A DNA stretch of 11,490 nt, taken from assembly GCA_022578965.1 (NCBI GenBank), contig MU401044.1:1-11490 (forward strand), written 5' to 3'. Position 1 is the first letter of the stretch; each line of letters starts with the position of its first letter. Source of the DNA: Xylaria sp. FL1777. Lineage: Eukaryota > Ascomycota > Sordariomycetes > Xylariales > Xylariaceae. The notes below the pieces were generated by a model. The model was not told where the DNA came from and did no database searches. It saw only the letters and a program-made list of their open reading frames with translations. Positions 1 to 8,520 of the stretch are shown here, one piece after another. Both the position numbers and the translations under genes were made by a program.

Positions 1-35
1 AAAATATTTATTTTTTTTAATATTATTATATTTTA

Positions 36-202
36 GTACTTTTAGTACTTTTAGTACTACTAAGCTAGTATTTTTAGTATTTAGTATTAGTATTAATACT
101 AAATAATATTAAACTAGCTTAGTATTAGTACTAAGCAATACTAAACTAATTTAGTATTAGTAGTATTAAATACTAAATTAGTAGTATTAATTTTTAACCC
201 TG
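36..202 (+). repeat. Left terminal inverted repeat
   Basis: This is the left arm of the 4.1-kb element. It opens with three AGTACT palindromes at a 9-bp period (35-40, 44-49, 53-58) and continues with many TTAGTA/TACTAA units. Inside it, CTAAGCTAGT (60-69) and ACTAGCTTAG (113-122) are perfect inverted arms enclosing further small palindromes, so the repeat can fold on itself. The inner edge TTTTTAACCCTG (191-202) is one of the few spots in the area that keeps CCC. Arrays of short palindromes in terminal repeats are often transposase binding sites; that role is inferred here. Confidence 0.8.
60..122. repeat. Perfect 10-bp inverted arms nested in the left terminal repeat
   Basis: CTAAGCTAGT at 60-69 pairs with ACTAGCTTAG at 113-122. 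The 43-base interior includes TTAGTATTAGTATTAATACTAA-type palindromes, so a long cruciform could form. The right terminal repeat does not preserve these arms exactly. Confidence 0.6.
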
Positions 203-911
203 ATTAATGCTTTTTAAAATTATTAATGCTAGTTATGTTAGCTTTTTAAGCTTATTTTTTTTTTAGCATTATTGTTGCAAAATTAGCACTAAGCTAAAGT
301 TTAATTAAAAATATTACTTTTTTTAAAAGCAGCATAAGTATAATAATTAGTAATTTTTGCTTTTTTAAATTATTTCTAAATAATAAATATAAAGTATTAT
401 ATTAGTTTAAAATTTTAAACAGTATTTTATTAAACTTTAGTTTATTTTTTAATATTTAAAGATTTAAAGCAATATAAGCAAAAAATAACATTACTTAATT
501 ATTTTATTAGTTTTAATTGCAAAAAACTTTTATTATTTTATAGCGCTACTTTTTTAAAAAAGCAGCTATAAAACTAAATTAAAGCATATAAATATATATA
601 TATATATATTATATTACTTGGGCTAACGGCCTATTAGCTATACTAGTTTTTATTTCTTATATGTATAAGTAAAAACTGTGCTTGTGGGTCAAAAGCAAGC
701 TATAAGCAGCTTACTTTTTTTTTAGTAGCTAAATAAAAACATTTTGTATTTATTTCTAAGTTGTACTAGTTTTGCTATAATTTTATTAAGTGCTTTGCTT
801 TTTATTTTTTTGCTTTTAGGTTGTTTGTTTATTTGTATTATGCTATTAACTAAGTGTTTGTACTTTTATATAATTACTTTATAGTTTTTTTTTTTTTGTA
901 TTTTTTTTGCT
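203..911. other. Decayed A+T-rich stretch, no gene seen
   Basis: This lies inside the inverted-repeat element. It holds homopolymer runs and a (TA)n tract of about ten repeats at 591-609. A small patch at 610-640 (GGGCTAACGGCC) is richer in G and C than its surroundings. The strand is T-rich from about 720 onward, and the minus strand reads as Lys/Gln-rich codons with frequent stops. I see no recognisable domain. Confidence 0.5.
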
Positions 912-1082
912 TTATAGTTTGCTTGCTTTAGTATTGCTGCTTGCTTTATGCTGCTTGTAGTAGTTTTTTTAGTTTTAGTACTTATTTAGCTAAGTGTACT
1001 GCTTTTTTTTTCTAGTTTTTTTTTAAACTTCTTTTTATTATATTGCTAATATATTATAGTTTGCTTGTTTTAGTATTGCTAC
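912..1082. repeat. Imperfect direct repeat, spacing 142 bp
   Basis: The 29 bases at 912-940 recur at 1054-1082 with two differences by eye (C/T and G/A). Weaker similarity continues past each copy to about 975 and 1115, so this may be a decayed tandem duplication of about 140 bp. On the minus strand it falls in a Lys/Gln-rich reading that could be a coiled-coil remnant, but the stops there are frequent and coding origin is not established. Confidence 0.5.
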
Positions 1083-1115
1083 TAGGTTTTTGCTGCACTA
1101 GTTTTTTTATAATTA

Positions 1116-3982
1116 AGTTATAACTAAGTTATAAATAAAGTTAATTGTTTATTATTTCTTAGTTTATTTTTTGCATATTTATTTTTTAAGCTGCTTTTAT
1201 GCTTTTTATAGTAAGCTTACTAAGTAAGCATAGCTTATAAATAGCTTATATACTAAGCAATATAAAGTAGCAATAAATAATAAATTACTTTATTTAGCTA
1301 CTTATGCTAATTTCTTTCTTTTTTAACTACTAATTTTACTACTTTTATTATTACTATTATTATATGCTTAGCTTATGCTTGCTTTAATATATTAAAGTGC
1401 TTAGTTTATAATATAATTAGTTGCTAATATATTATAGTTATATAAAAATTTACTTTGCTATAACTGCTATACTTTTTGCAGTATATATTTATAACTAGCT
1501 TAGCTTAAGTATATATACTAACTAATATTAAGCTTATATATTTAAAGTTATAAATTATTTTACTGTAGTTTTTACTAGTTATTTAATTTATAGTACTAAA
1601 TAAAATAGCTAATAGCTTGCTATTATATAGTTTAAGCTTTTATAACTGCTTGTTGTTATGCTTTTTTACTATAACGCTAATTTTTAAAATAAAAGTAAGT
1701 GCTTTAATGCTTTATGCTAAAGTATTATAAATAGCTTTAAAATTTGTATTTATTAAGCATACTAAAATGTTTAAGCTATATTACTACTATATTGCTTATA
1801 TTATAGTAGTATATTATGCACTTTTTATTGCTATTTTTTTTATGCTAATTATATAAAAACATTAATAATTTTTACGCTTGCAATATTATTAGCAAGTTTA
1901 TTAAATGCTTATAATACAAAAAAAGCAAAGTAAACGCTAAAAATAGCAATTATAGTTTTATAAGTACTTTTAACTATATTAGTGTTTATACGTTTTTAAG
2001 CTTTACTTTATGCTTATTTTAACTATTAAAGTTCTTTTAATTTTAAATACTACTAATAATTTCTTAGCTTAAAAAAATTAATAAAAAACTTTAATTATTT
2101 ATTAAAGCTTATATAGCTACACGCTATTTTTATACTAATAAAAATATTTAAGCTACATTTATAGCTAGTATATAACTTTAAGTTGCAATTAAAAAAGCAA
2201 AAAAAGCTGCAGCAAGTAAAAAAGCCAGAAGTTTTATATAAATAAGCTAGTTAAAAAGTATTTACGTAACCTTTAAAGGTTAATATTATTATATATTTAG
2301 TAGCTAGAAATTTTAGTAGAATTTTAATGTTTAATACTTAATAAAGTTGCTTAATTGTTTTGCTTTTTTATAATGTATGCCTTTTAACTTTTATAGTTCT
2401 ATGTTTGTAATTTTGTATTGCTATTTTTAATACTTTATTATGTTATGTTTTACTTTAGAATTTATAAACGTAAACCTATAATAAGCAGCTTTTTTAAAAC
2501 TATAAATAGCAAATAGCTTTATAACAAATGTTTTAGCTTTTGTTCCGTAGTTATAGTAAACCTTTCTTAGCTCAAAAAAAAGCTAATATTAATGCTTAGC
2601 TATTTTTGCTTTATGTTTAAAAGCTTTTATTTCTATGTTTTTATAGCTACTTACAACTTAATTAGTTCTTTAGCTATATTATAATAGCTAAGCCTTCTTA
2701 TATTTAAAACTTATTTAGCTATTTTACGTGCTTTTTTTAGGTTGCGCAATAACTAGTAGCTTAATTGAAAATTTGTTTGCTTTTTTAGTGTACTGCAAGT
2801 AAATAAATATATATAATAAAACTATTATAATTTATTTTTTTATTTATTTATACTAATAAATAATTTAATAAAAAGCTAGTTTTATAAGTATTACTTAATA
2901 ATTTAGATTTAATAAGCTAATTAGCTAATTATAATATTAGCTTAAAAAATTTTTATAGTTTTTTAATTACTAATTATTAAAATTTTATATTATTTTTTAA
3001 AAAGTTTACGCTTTTATAAAAAAAAGCATTTTTTATATTTACTTAAGTTAAAATTTTTTATAATAAAGTTTTTAGTTAAGCTTTATATTTTAATTTATTG
3101 CTTTTTTTCTTTAAAATAAGCTATAGTATATTTAATTTAATTTGCTAATTTAAACTTTTATTAAAGTTGTTTAAAAGTAATAATATAGTTTTTAGCATTA
3201 GCTTAAAAACTTTTGCTGCTTTAAAATATAATTTAGCTTTTATTTAAACAATTCTTTAAATAAAAACACTAAAATACTTTAAAACTTTTAATATAAAGTT
3301 TTTAAAAGTAATATTTATTTTTTTATTTAAAAAGTTTTTAAATTTTTTAGCTTACATTTTTTTAAATTTTAAGCTTTTTTTTATAAGCTTTATTTTTTAA
3401 ATTTTTAAGGTTTTTAACAATTAAAACTTTTTAGTTTTAATAAATTATTTTATTTATAAAAATTATTGTTTATTTATATATTTTTAGTATTAAATTAAGT
3501 AAAAAACTTATTATTATTTAAATGAATTCTTTTAATTATTTAATTTATAAAGAGCTTTTTTTTGGTTTTTTAGGTTTTTCTTTACTTTTTATTTAATAAA
3601 AAGCAGCTTTTTTAAATAAAAGCTTATAATAATTAGCTTAAAACATATTTATGCTAATTTTTCTATTAAATATATAGCTTTATAAAACTTTAGTGCTATT
3701 TATATTATAAAAAGTACTTTATATAAAGTTTTAATTTATTATAATAAAGCTATTATTTAGCTTGCTATTTATTAAATTGTTTTTTTTAATATTATAAGCT
3801 TTTGCTAGTTTTATTTTATAAAGTATAAAAGTTTAATTATTAAACTTTTTATTTAAAAACTAGTTTAATTATTTATTATTTAGCTAATAAAGTTTTTTTT
3901 TTAACCTTTTTATTTGCTTTTTATTTTAATATTTAAATTTTTGTTATTTAAAACAAAGTTTTTTTTTATAGTTAATAATAAG
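1116..3982. other. Decayed interior of the inverted-repeat element
   Basis: I see nothing nameable here. Positions 2220-2760 are slightly richer in G and C; read on the minus strand they give fragments with a plausible amino-acid mix, but with about one stop per ten codons, no better than chance at this composition. Positions 2780-3960 are almost pure A/T with long T and A runs and look non-coding. If the element once had a transposase gene, the 1900-2760 minus strand is the likeliest place for it. Confidence 0.4.
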
Positions 3983-4159
3983 CAGGGTTAAAAAATTAGT
4001 ACTTAGTATAAGGACTAATTTTAGTAGTACTAAATTAGTATTAGTATTAATACTAAAGTTTAAGTACTAATTTAGTATTAGTACTATTAAGTACTAAACT
4101 AAATTAGTATTTAGTAGTACTAAAGACTAATTTAGTAGTACTAAAAGTACTAAAAGTAC
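3983..4159 (-). repeat. Right terminal inverted repeat
   Basis: The reverse complement begins with the same 28 bases as the left repeat (GTACTTTTAGTACTTTTAGT onward) and ends with the same TTTTTAACCCTG. Between these conserved edges the two copies share the same TTAGTA/TACTAA vocabulary but differ by small indels and substitutions. This copy is about 10 bp longer. The right flank after TA (4162 onward) keeps several GG dinucleotides and so looks less mutated than the interior. Confidence 0.8.
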
Positions 4160-4161
4160 TA

Positions 4162-5070
4162 ATTTTTAAGTTTTTTAAAAGGAAAAAAACAGGTTTTCAT
4201 TAATATATTTAATTAAACCTTAAGAAATAAATTTTAAAAAAATATATTATTATATAAAACCAATAAAGGTATTTTTTATATTTAACTATAAATAGCTTAT
4301 GTAATAATATAGTCCTAGTGTGTAATGTTTTAGTGTTTTTGCTTATGCGTGGTACTATAGTTATTACTAATATTTAATAGAGATTCGTTAGTAATGTTTT
4401 TATTTATAAATGTGCTTTAATTACTAAGCATTATATATTTAGGCAATAATGCTTAGCTATTTTGTATTGCATTAGGATTTGCGCTTATAAATTAAAGTTG
4501 TTTAACTTTTATTGTTTTTTATGTTTGTTTAAATTTTGTGTTCGGCTTTTATAAATTCTTTTCTTTATTTTGTAGTTAATACTATTTGTTTTGTTTTTTA
4601 TATACTACATTTTAGTTCTTGGTTGTATTGTTTGTTATATATATTAGTTTTTTATAATTTTTTGTTTTAATGTATAGTTAATATTTATATAGGCATACTT
4701 GTTAATATAATTGATTTTTTATAATACTTTACGAAAATAAACAATTTGTTTTATAGGTTATTAACTTTGCTATTAACGTTAATATTAAAGTTGTTAAAAA
4801 GCAACCTATTGTTGTTTTTTTTAGTTATATATATTATGTCGTTTTATATTGTTAATTCTATAAGAATTTTTGTTTTGTTTATAGTAGTGATTTATTGCTA
4901 ACAGATTATAATATAATAATAATTTTTTATTACGTGTTGCTAATATAGTTTACAGTTATTGCGGAAAGTTCTATTAATATTTTAGTTTTTAAAAGCAATT
5001 AGCTTTATATTAATTTGCTTGCTTTATTAATTAAGTTTAATAAATAAAGCGCTATGTTGTTTTTTTTGTA
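4162..5070. other. Decayed stretch between elements, no gene called
   Basis: This is T-rich from about 4480 to 4900. The minus strand there reads as Lys/Asn/Gln-rich with scattered stops, and one + frame has a stretch with few stops around 4690-4890 (mostly Leu/Phe/Ile, as expected from T-rich sequence). Neither reading shows a domain I recognise. It may belong to the same dead element as the coding-like stretch that follows. Confidence 0.4.
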
Positions 5071-6312
5071 GGTTAAAATAAAGAAAGCTTAAAATATTTA
5101 ATAATAGCAAGTAATGCTAATGCTAAATTTATAGTTTTATATATTAGTTTTAGTGCTTATTTTAAATTAAATAACATTAAGCTTTTTTTTTATAGAAGTA
5201 ATATAAAGATGCAGTTATATATGTTTTATACTTGTTTAGTATAAGTGTTAAGTATTATTATTAATAGCATACTGCATAATTATTTTAAAGTTAAGATTAA
5301 TTATATAACTATTATTAAACAAGAAAATAAAAACTAAGCTTTATTTATAGATTAAACTAAAGGTTTAAGTGTTTTTTTAAGTAGCTTTTTAAACTAAAAG
5401 AACAAATGTTCGGAGTTTTTTTAAGCTATTGCAAAAAGGTTTAAATTTTAAGTTTATTTAGATTAGGTTTAAAATTTACGAGTTAATAATAAATTGAATT
5501 TTAAGAATTTCTTTATTTAGTTAAATTTTAATATAAAGGTTAAGTATTTAAAAAGTAAAAAAAACAGGTTATATATAAAAAAAATATCAGAAAATCTTTA
5601 TAATATTGTTTTTTTTATTATATTTTATGTTCTGTTTTTTACTATAAAGAAAAAAGCAAGGTTGCTTGCTTTTAAAGAAATAGTATTAGATTTTAAAGGT
5701 AAAAAAATGTTAATTATGCGTTAGTTACAAAATTTTTAGGATTTTAAAGCATTTATAATAATTTTAAATTAAGCTACTAGTTTAGCTTTTTTTGCGTTAA
5801 AGTATTAAAATATTACTTGTAGTTTTTATTAAAGAAGTGCTAATTAAAACTATTATTTGAATTTTTTATTGCTTTTAATAATAAATCTAATAATGTTTTT
5901 TTTACTATTGTTTTTTTTAATAGTAGAAATTCTATTTTTACAAAAATACAATTTCTTTTTAGCTATTTTATGTTTATATTTTAGTATAACTTAAGGTTTT
6001 AATTAACTAAGTATATATAAAGTAGTTTTTATAACTTAAAGTATAATTTCTGCAAGTACTTATTTGTTATAAAAAAGTTGTTTTAATACTTTAACATTTG
6101 TTTGTAATACTAAAACATATTTTTGTTTAATAAAGGTACATTGTTTATAATAATATATTTGTTATTATTATTTAATAAAAAAGCATTTTAATACTTATTT
6201 ATGTAGTAATATAAGCTTAAACTACAAGCTTAAATTGTTTTAAACATTTAGGTTAGTTTATATAAGCATAATAACTTTGGTTGCACTATTAAAGAATTAA
6301 TTTATGTTTTAA
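5071..6312 (+). pseudogene. Unidentified decayed coding-like stretch
   Basis: One + frame reads for about 414 codons to a TAA at 6310-6312, with roughly 25 internal stops. Stop-free runs of about 57, 67 and 48 codons occur in it, the longest near 5522-5722; this is longer than I would expect at this composition, and the amino-acid mix looks protein-like. Many Lys and Asn codons are AAA/AAT and may be former Glu and Asp, as shown in the nearby pol gene. The reading goes from a charged N-terminal part through a Lys-rich middle to a hydrophobic, formerly perhaps Ser-rich, segment from about 5850. I recognise no motif: not reverse transcriptase, integrase, DDE transposase or tyrosine recombinase. 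It could be the gene of another dead transposon. The start is arbitrary; no start codon is implied. Confidence 0.3.
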
Positions 6313-6441
6313 GGGGCTTCCCCGAAGGAAAAAAGGTTAAGGTTAAGGTTAAAGGGCCTCTTTAAAGGGAGAAAATTAAGGTTAAAAGGCCTCCCTAAAG
6401 GAAAAAAAGTTAAAGTTTAAGTTAAAGTTAAAATTAAAGTT
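6311..6441 (+). repeat. Mini-satellite with GGCCTCCC blocks and GGTTAA/AGTTAA hexamers
   Basis: Three degenerate units can be seen, at about 6311-6350, 6351-6383 and 6384-6441. Each starts with a G-rich to C-rich block (GGGGCTTCCCCGAAGG, GGGCCTCTTTAAAGGG, AGGCCTCCCTAAAGG), then a purine run, then hexamers. The hexamer is GGTTAA three times in unit 1, once in unit 2, and AGTTAA or weaker forms in unit 3. The block is far richer in G and C than anything around it and directly follows the end of the coding-like stretch. Differences between units are largely G to A or C to T next to another G or C. Confidence 0.75.
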
Positions 6442-7317
6442 AGTTTTTAATTATAATAAAATAGTTAACGTACGTATTGTTGTTTTTATATAATTATAAA
6501 GCTATTGCTAAATTACTAGTAATAATATTTATTGCTTTATTATAGTAAGTAATATATATTTAAGTATTATAAGTTAAAAAGCGTTATTTGCATAAGCTTT
6601 AATACTTAAGTAATATAGTATTAAATCCTAAAGTGCAAACTTTTTAATCTTTGTTATAAACTTAGTTTAAGATTTTATATGTATAGCTTTGTTTTAAAAG
6701 TTATTACGCTTTTTTTTTTAAAAACTTTTAAGTTTCTGCATAGTACTTCTTATATAAGTAAATTTACTTTTTGATTTATATATATAGTGCTAAGCTGCTA
6801 GTTTGTTCTTTATGCCTTTAATATTAAAATAGTAATTTTTAATGTTAAAATAACGTAAGTTTTTAATATTTTTTTTGCTGCGCTACTTTTTAATTACATA
6901 AAAATGTAAAGTATTATTTTAATATAACTTTTTTATTGCATAGTATTAGTTAAAATAAAGCTTTTTAATACTATAAATAAATTAAGGTTTAATAAGGTTA
7001 CATTTAAAATACGTTAAAAATATAAATTTAGCTGCTAATTAAAAATGACTTATAGTGTTAGCTAGTAAGTTTATAATAATAACCCCTTTTATAAATAGTA
7101 ACAGAAAAAGTAAGTTTAATATAAATAATAACTTAATAAGTTTAGGTGTTTTTGCAATAATAAAAAACGTAGGTAATAGTGCTATAATTAATAAGTTTAA
7201 TATATAATTTAAAAACTAGCTTTTTAGTACAATAAAATCTCCTTTGTTAATTTAATAACTAAAAGAAATTAACATAGCTTAAAGTTAACTAATAATATAT
7301 AGCATAATTATAGTTAG
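6442..7317. other. Decayed stretch left of the retrotransposon
   Basis: No gene is seen. A short + strand open stretch covers about 7049-7207 (around 53 codons); it shows no domain and is probably chance or a fragment of an older element. The sequence is otherwise A/T runs with the same loss of TpC and GpA as the rest of the window. Confidence 0.4.
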
Positions 7318-7820
7318 TAATATTATAACGGACCTGTTATACATTAATATAATAGGTTTGCTTTTGGGGTTTTAATTTGCAAGTAATAATAGGATCCTTA
7401 ATGGTGGTCTATTAGGGAGGTTTTTAAGGTACTTTTACTACTGTGCATTAATAGAGGTTTTAAAAGATTAAAAGTAATAAATGTATTAGTGCTTAGCAGT
7501 TATAAAAAATTAATAGCTAAAGAACTAGAACTAAGTAAATAACTAAATATAGGAAGTGCATAATTATATAAACAAAAAAAAAGTAAAAAAAGTAATAACT
7601 TTTTTTAGATTATTGCGAGTTTAATAAGCACTAGATTACTGTAAGCTTAGTAAGCTTTAAATTACTGTAAGCTTAATAAGCTTTAAATTACTGTAAGCTT
7701 AGTAAGCTAAGTAAGTTATTATATAACTTTAGCTTTAGCTAGCAAAAAAAAAGATGCAAAGTATATATAAAAGCATTAAGCTGCTTTAAAGGCTACTTTT
7801 GTGCTAATTTTGTAATATTA
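7318..7820 (-). repeat. Candidate 3' LTR of the Ty3/Gypsy element
   Basis: Both ends carry the same short inverted sequence: TAATATTATAAC at 7318 and, on the minus strand from 7820, TAATATTACAAA. Canonical LTRs begin TG and end CA. An ancestral TGATATTA end would become TAATATTA by a G to A change at GpA, which is exactly the change favoured in this window. The right end abuts a 12-base purine tract on the minus strand, where the polypurine tract of a minus-oriented element should be. The length of 503 bp is ordinary for a fungal LTR. It contains a less-mutated left part (7326-7450) and a 26-bp tandem repeat. The partner LTR is off the window, so this is unproved. Confidence 0.45.
7635..7709 (+). 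repeat. 26-bp tandem repeat, about three copies
   Basis: The unit begins ATTACTGTAAGC and ends AAGCTTTAA. Copies lie at 7635-7660, 7661-7686 (one G to A difference by eye) and 7687-7709 (last copy diverges after AGTAAGCT). A degraded partial copy may precede it at about 7615-7634. The unit is nearly palindromic around AAGCTTAGTAAGCTT. It sits inside the candidate LTR, where short tandem repeats often act as promoter elements; that role is inferred. Confidence 0.85.
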
Positions 7821-7832
7821 CTTTTTTTTTTC
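7821..7832 (-). promoter_or_regulatory. Candidate polypurine tract (second-strand primer)
   Basis: On the minus strand this reads GAAAAAAAAAAG, directly upstream of the candidate 3' LTR. That is the position and composition of the RNase H-resistant primer for plus-strand DNA synthesis. Long A runs are common in this window, so composition alone is weak; the support is its fit to the LTR end. Confidence 0.4.
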
Positions 7833-7833
7833 T

Positions 7834-7856
7834 AGAATTGTTGTTTTAACAATTCT
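7834..7856. repeat. Perfect 9-bp inverted repeat, 5-base loop
   Basis: AGAATTGTT (7834-7842) and AACAATTCT (7848-7856) flank GTTTT. It lies between the candidate polypurine tract and the antisense ORF. It could be a hairpin in the retrotransposon's 3' untranslated region or, read on the + strand, part of the leader of the antisense gene. Confidence 0.6.
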
Positions 7857-7864
7857 TCGTAAGT

Positions 7865-7885
7865 ATTTTTTTTTTTTTTTTTTTT
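7865..7885. repeat. Poly(T) tract of about 21 bases
   Basis: A run of about 21 T follows GTAAGTA. It is one of several long homopolymers in the window. It sits upstream of the antisense ORF; I see no poly(A)-tailed element ending here. Confidence 0.6.
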
Positions 7886-7936
7886 GTATGTTATAATGTT
7901 AAAGCGCATTAAAAGAACTAATTGCTTATTTAAAAC

Positions 7937-7960
7937 AAAGCAAAAACTTGTTTTTGCTTT
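7937..7960. repeat. Perfect 11-bp inverted repeat, 2-base loop
   Basis: AAAGCAAAAAC (7937-7947) pairs with GTTTTTGCTTT (7950-7960). It ends about 30 bases before the start codon of the antisense ORF. The T-run after it makes it resemble a bacterial terminator, but that reading does not apply in a fungal retroelement. Confidence 0.6.
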
Positions 7961-7988
7961 TTTTATTAATTTTATTAGCTATAAAGTT

Positions 7989-8490
7989 ATGCTTTGCTTT
8001 TGCTGCTTTAATTAGTTACTAACGTACAAAATAACAAATAATATGTTTTGTTGTTTTAAATGCGTACGTATTAGTTGCTTCTGCAATAAATTAAAAGTTT
8101 TAATTAACTTAATTAACAATATAGTTTTTAAGCACTGTTGTTTTAAAAAAAAAAAAAAAGCAAGCAAAACAACAGTTATTTTTAGTTTAAGAAGAATTAA
8201 AACAAGCTTAAAATAGCTTTAACTTTGTTTTAAGCAAGTTAGCTTAGCTTTACATACAAAAACGTTTTTTAAAAGCAAAAAGTGTTAAAATGGTTTAGCA
8301 AAAGTTTTAGTTCTTAAATAAACTAAACAAAATAAAGCATATTAAAAAAAAACAAAAAGCGCTAGCAAAAAAGCAAAAACAACAAAAAAAGCGAGCTAAA
8401 GCAACGCAAACTGCTTTATCCAAGTTTAATTAGAATTCTTTAAGCGTTTTTTTTAAGGTTAACTTTTTTTTTTTAGTTTTAAGCAGTTAA
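7989..8490 (+). pseudogene. Decayed Cys-rich coiled-coil protein (MPCSRC type), antisense to pol
   Basis: The start is ATG at 7989, followed by codons that read M-L-C-F-C-C; with CCT to CTT, TCT to TTT and CGC to TGC changes this is M-P-C-S-R-C. A second Cys cluster follows at 8043-8085 (C-C-F-K-C-V-R then C-F-C-N), a former C-x2-C pair. After the A run at 8145-8159 the frame shifts by one. From 8161 a Lys/Gln/Leu-rich coiled coil continues (KMV, LNKLNKI, KKKQKALAKKQ, ATQTALSKFN). Many Lys are AAA and were probably Glu. The TAG at 8431-8433 may be a former Trp codon, in which case the frame ends at TAA 8488-8490. The layout matches a small protein found repeatedly in Pezizomycotina genomes: MPCSRC, then a CSECVR-like pair, then a coiled coil with an M-V-R-R-G-like turn. 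I know no proven function for it. The gene is tail to tail with pol and overlaps or abuts its end. Confidence 0.6.
8134..8176. repeat. Perfect 11-bp inverted repeat around an A run
   Basis: ACTGTTGTTTT (8134-8144) and AAAACAACAGT (8166-8176) flank 21 bases that are mostly A (8145-8159). It lies inside the antisense ORF, at the join of its Cys-rich and coiled-coil parts, exactly where the reading frame shifts. Replication slippage at such a site is a simple explanation for the shift. Confidence 0.65.
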
Positions 8491-8520
8491 AGTATTAATA
8501 GTAAAACTAATTTATAACTA

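Larger units (their letters stand above)
36..4159. mobile_element. Decayed 4.1-kb inverted-repeat element, probable DNA transposon
   Basis: The two ends carry long inverted repeats of about 167 and 177 bp. Both begin GTACTTTTAGTAC at the outer edge and both finish with TTTTTAACCCTG at the inner edge. TA flanks the element at 34-35 and at 4160-4161, which fits a TA target duplication, but the termini are themselves built of repeated TTTTAGTAC units, so the exact boundary is uncertain by one unit. The interior is over 80 percent A+T by eye and has stops in all frames. I could not recognise a DDE transposase or any other domain, so the superfamily is open. A TA target site would suit Tc1/mariner-like elements, but 4.1 kb and such long repeats are atypical for the fungal Fot1/pogo group. 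Inverted-repeat structure is seen; transposon identity is inferred. Confidence 0.7.

Noticed and set aside
2240..2758. Minus-strand transposase fragment in the inverted-repeat element
   Set aside because: Phrases such as AKELIKL and KARKIAK look protein-like, but stops occur about once per ten codons and no motif with proper spacing appears.
4441..4860. Minus-strand Lys/Asn/Gln-rich reading
   Set aside because: It follows from T-rich + strand composition; several stops and no recognisable domain.
6328..6355. Telomere repeat from the GGTTAAGGTTAA run
   Set aside because: The unit is GGTTAA, not the TTAGGG usual in filamentous fungi, and it is part of a longer mini-satellite unit inside the window.
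7635..7709. CRISPR array
   Set aside because: The copies are adjacent with no unique spacers.
7865..7885. Poly(A) tail of a LINE in minus orientation
   Set aside because: No LINE reverse transcriptase adjoins it and it falls inside the span of the Gypsy element.
7937..7965. Rho-independent terminator
   Set aside because: A hairpin with a T run is present, but the context is a eukaryotic retroelement and homopolymers are everywhere.
8161..8433. C-terminus of a Fot1/pogo-like transposase
   Set aside because: The Lys/Gln-rich coiled coil first suggested this, but the upstream frame starts MPCSRC-like and carries a Cys-pair segment, which fits the small Cys-rich coiled-coil family instead. No DDE region is found upstream.
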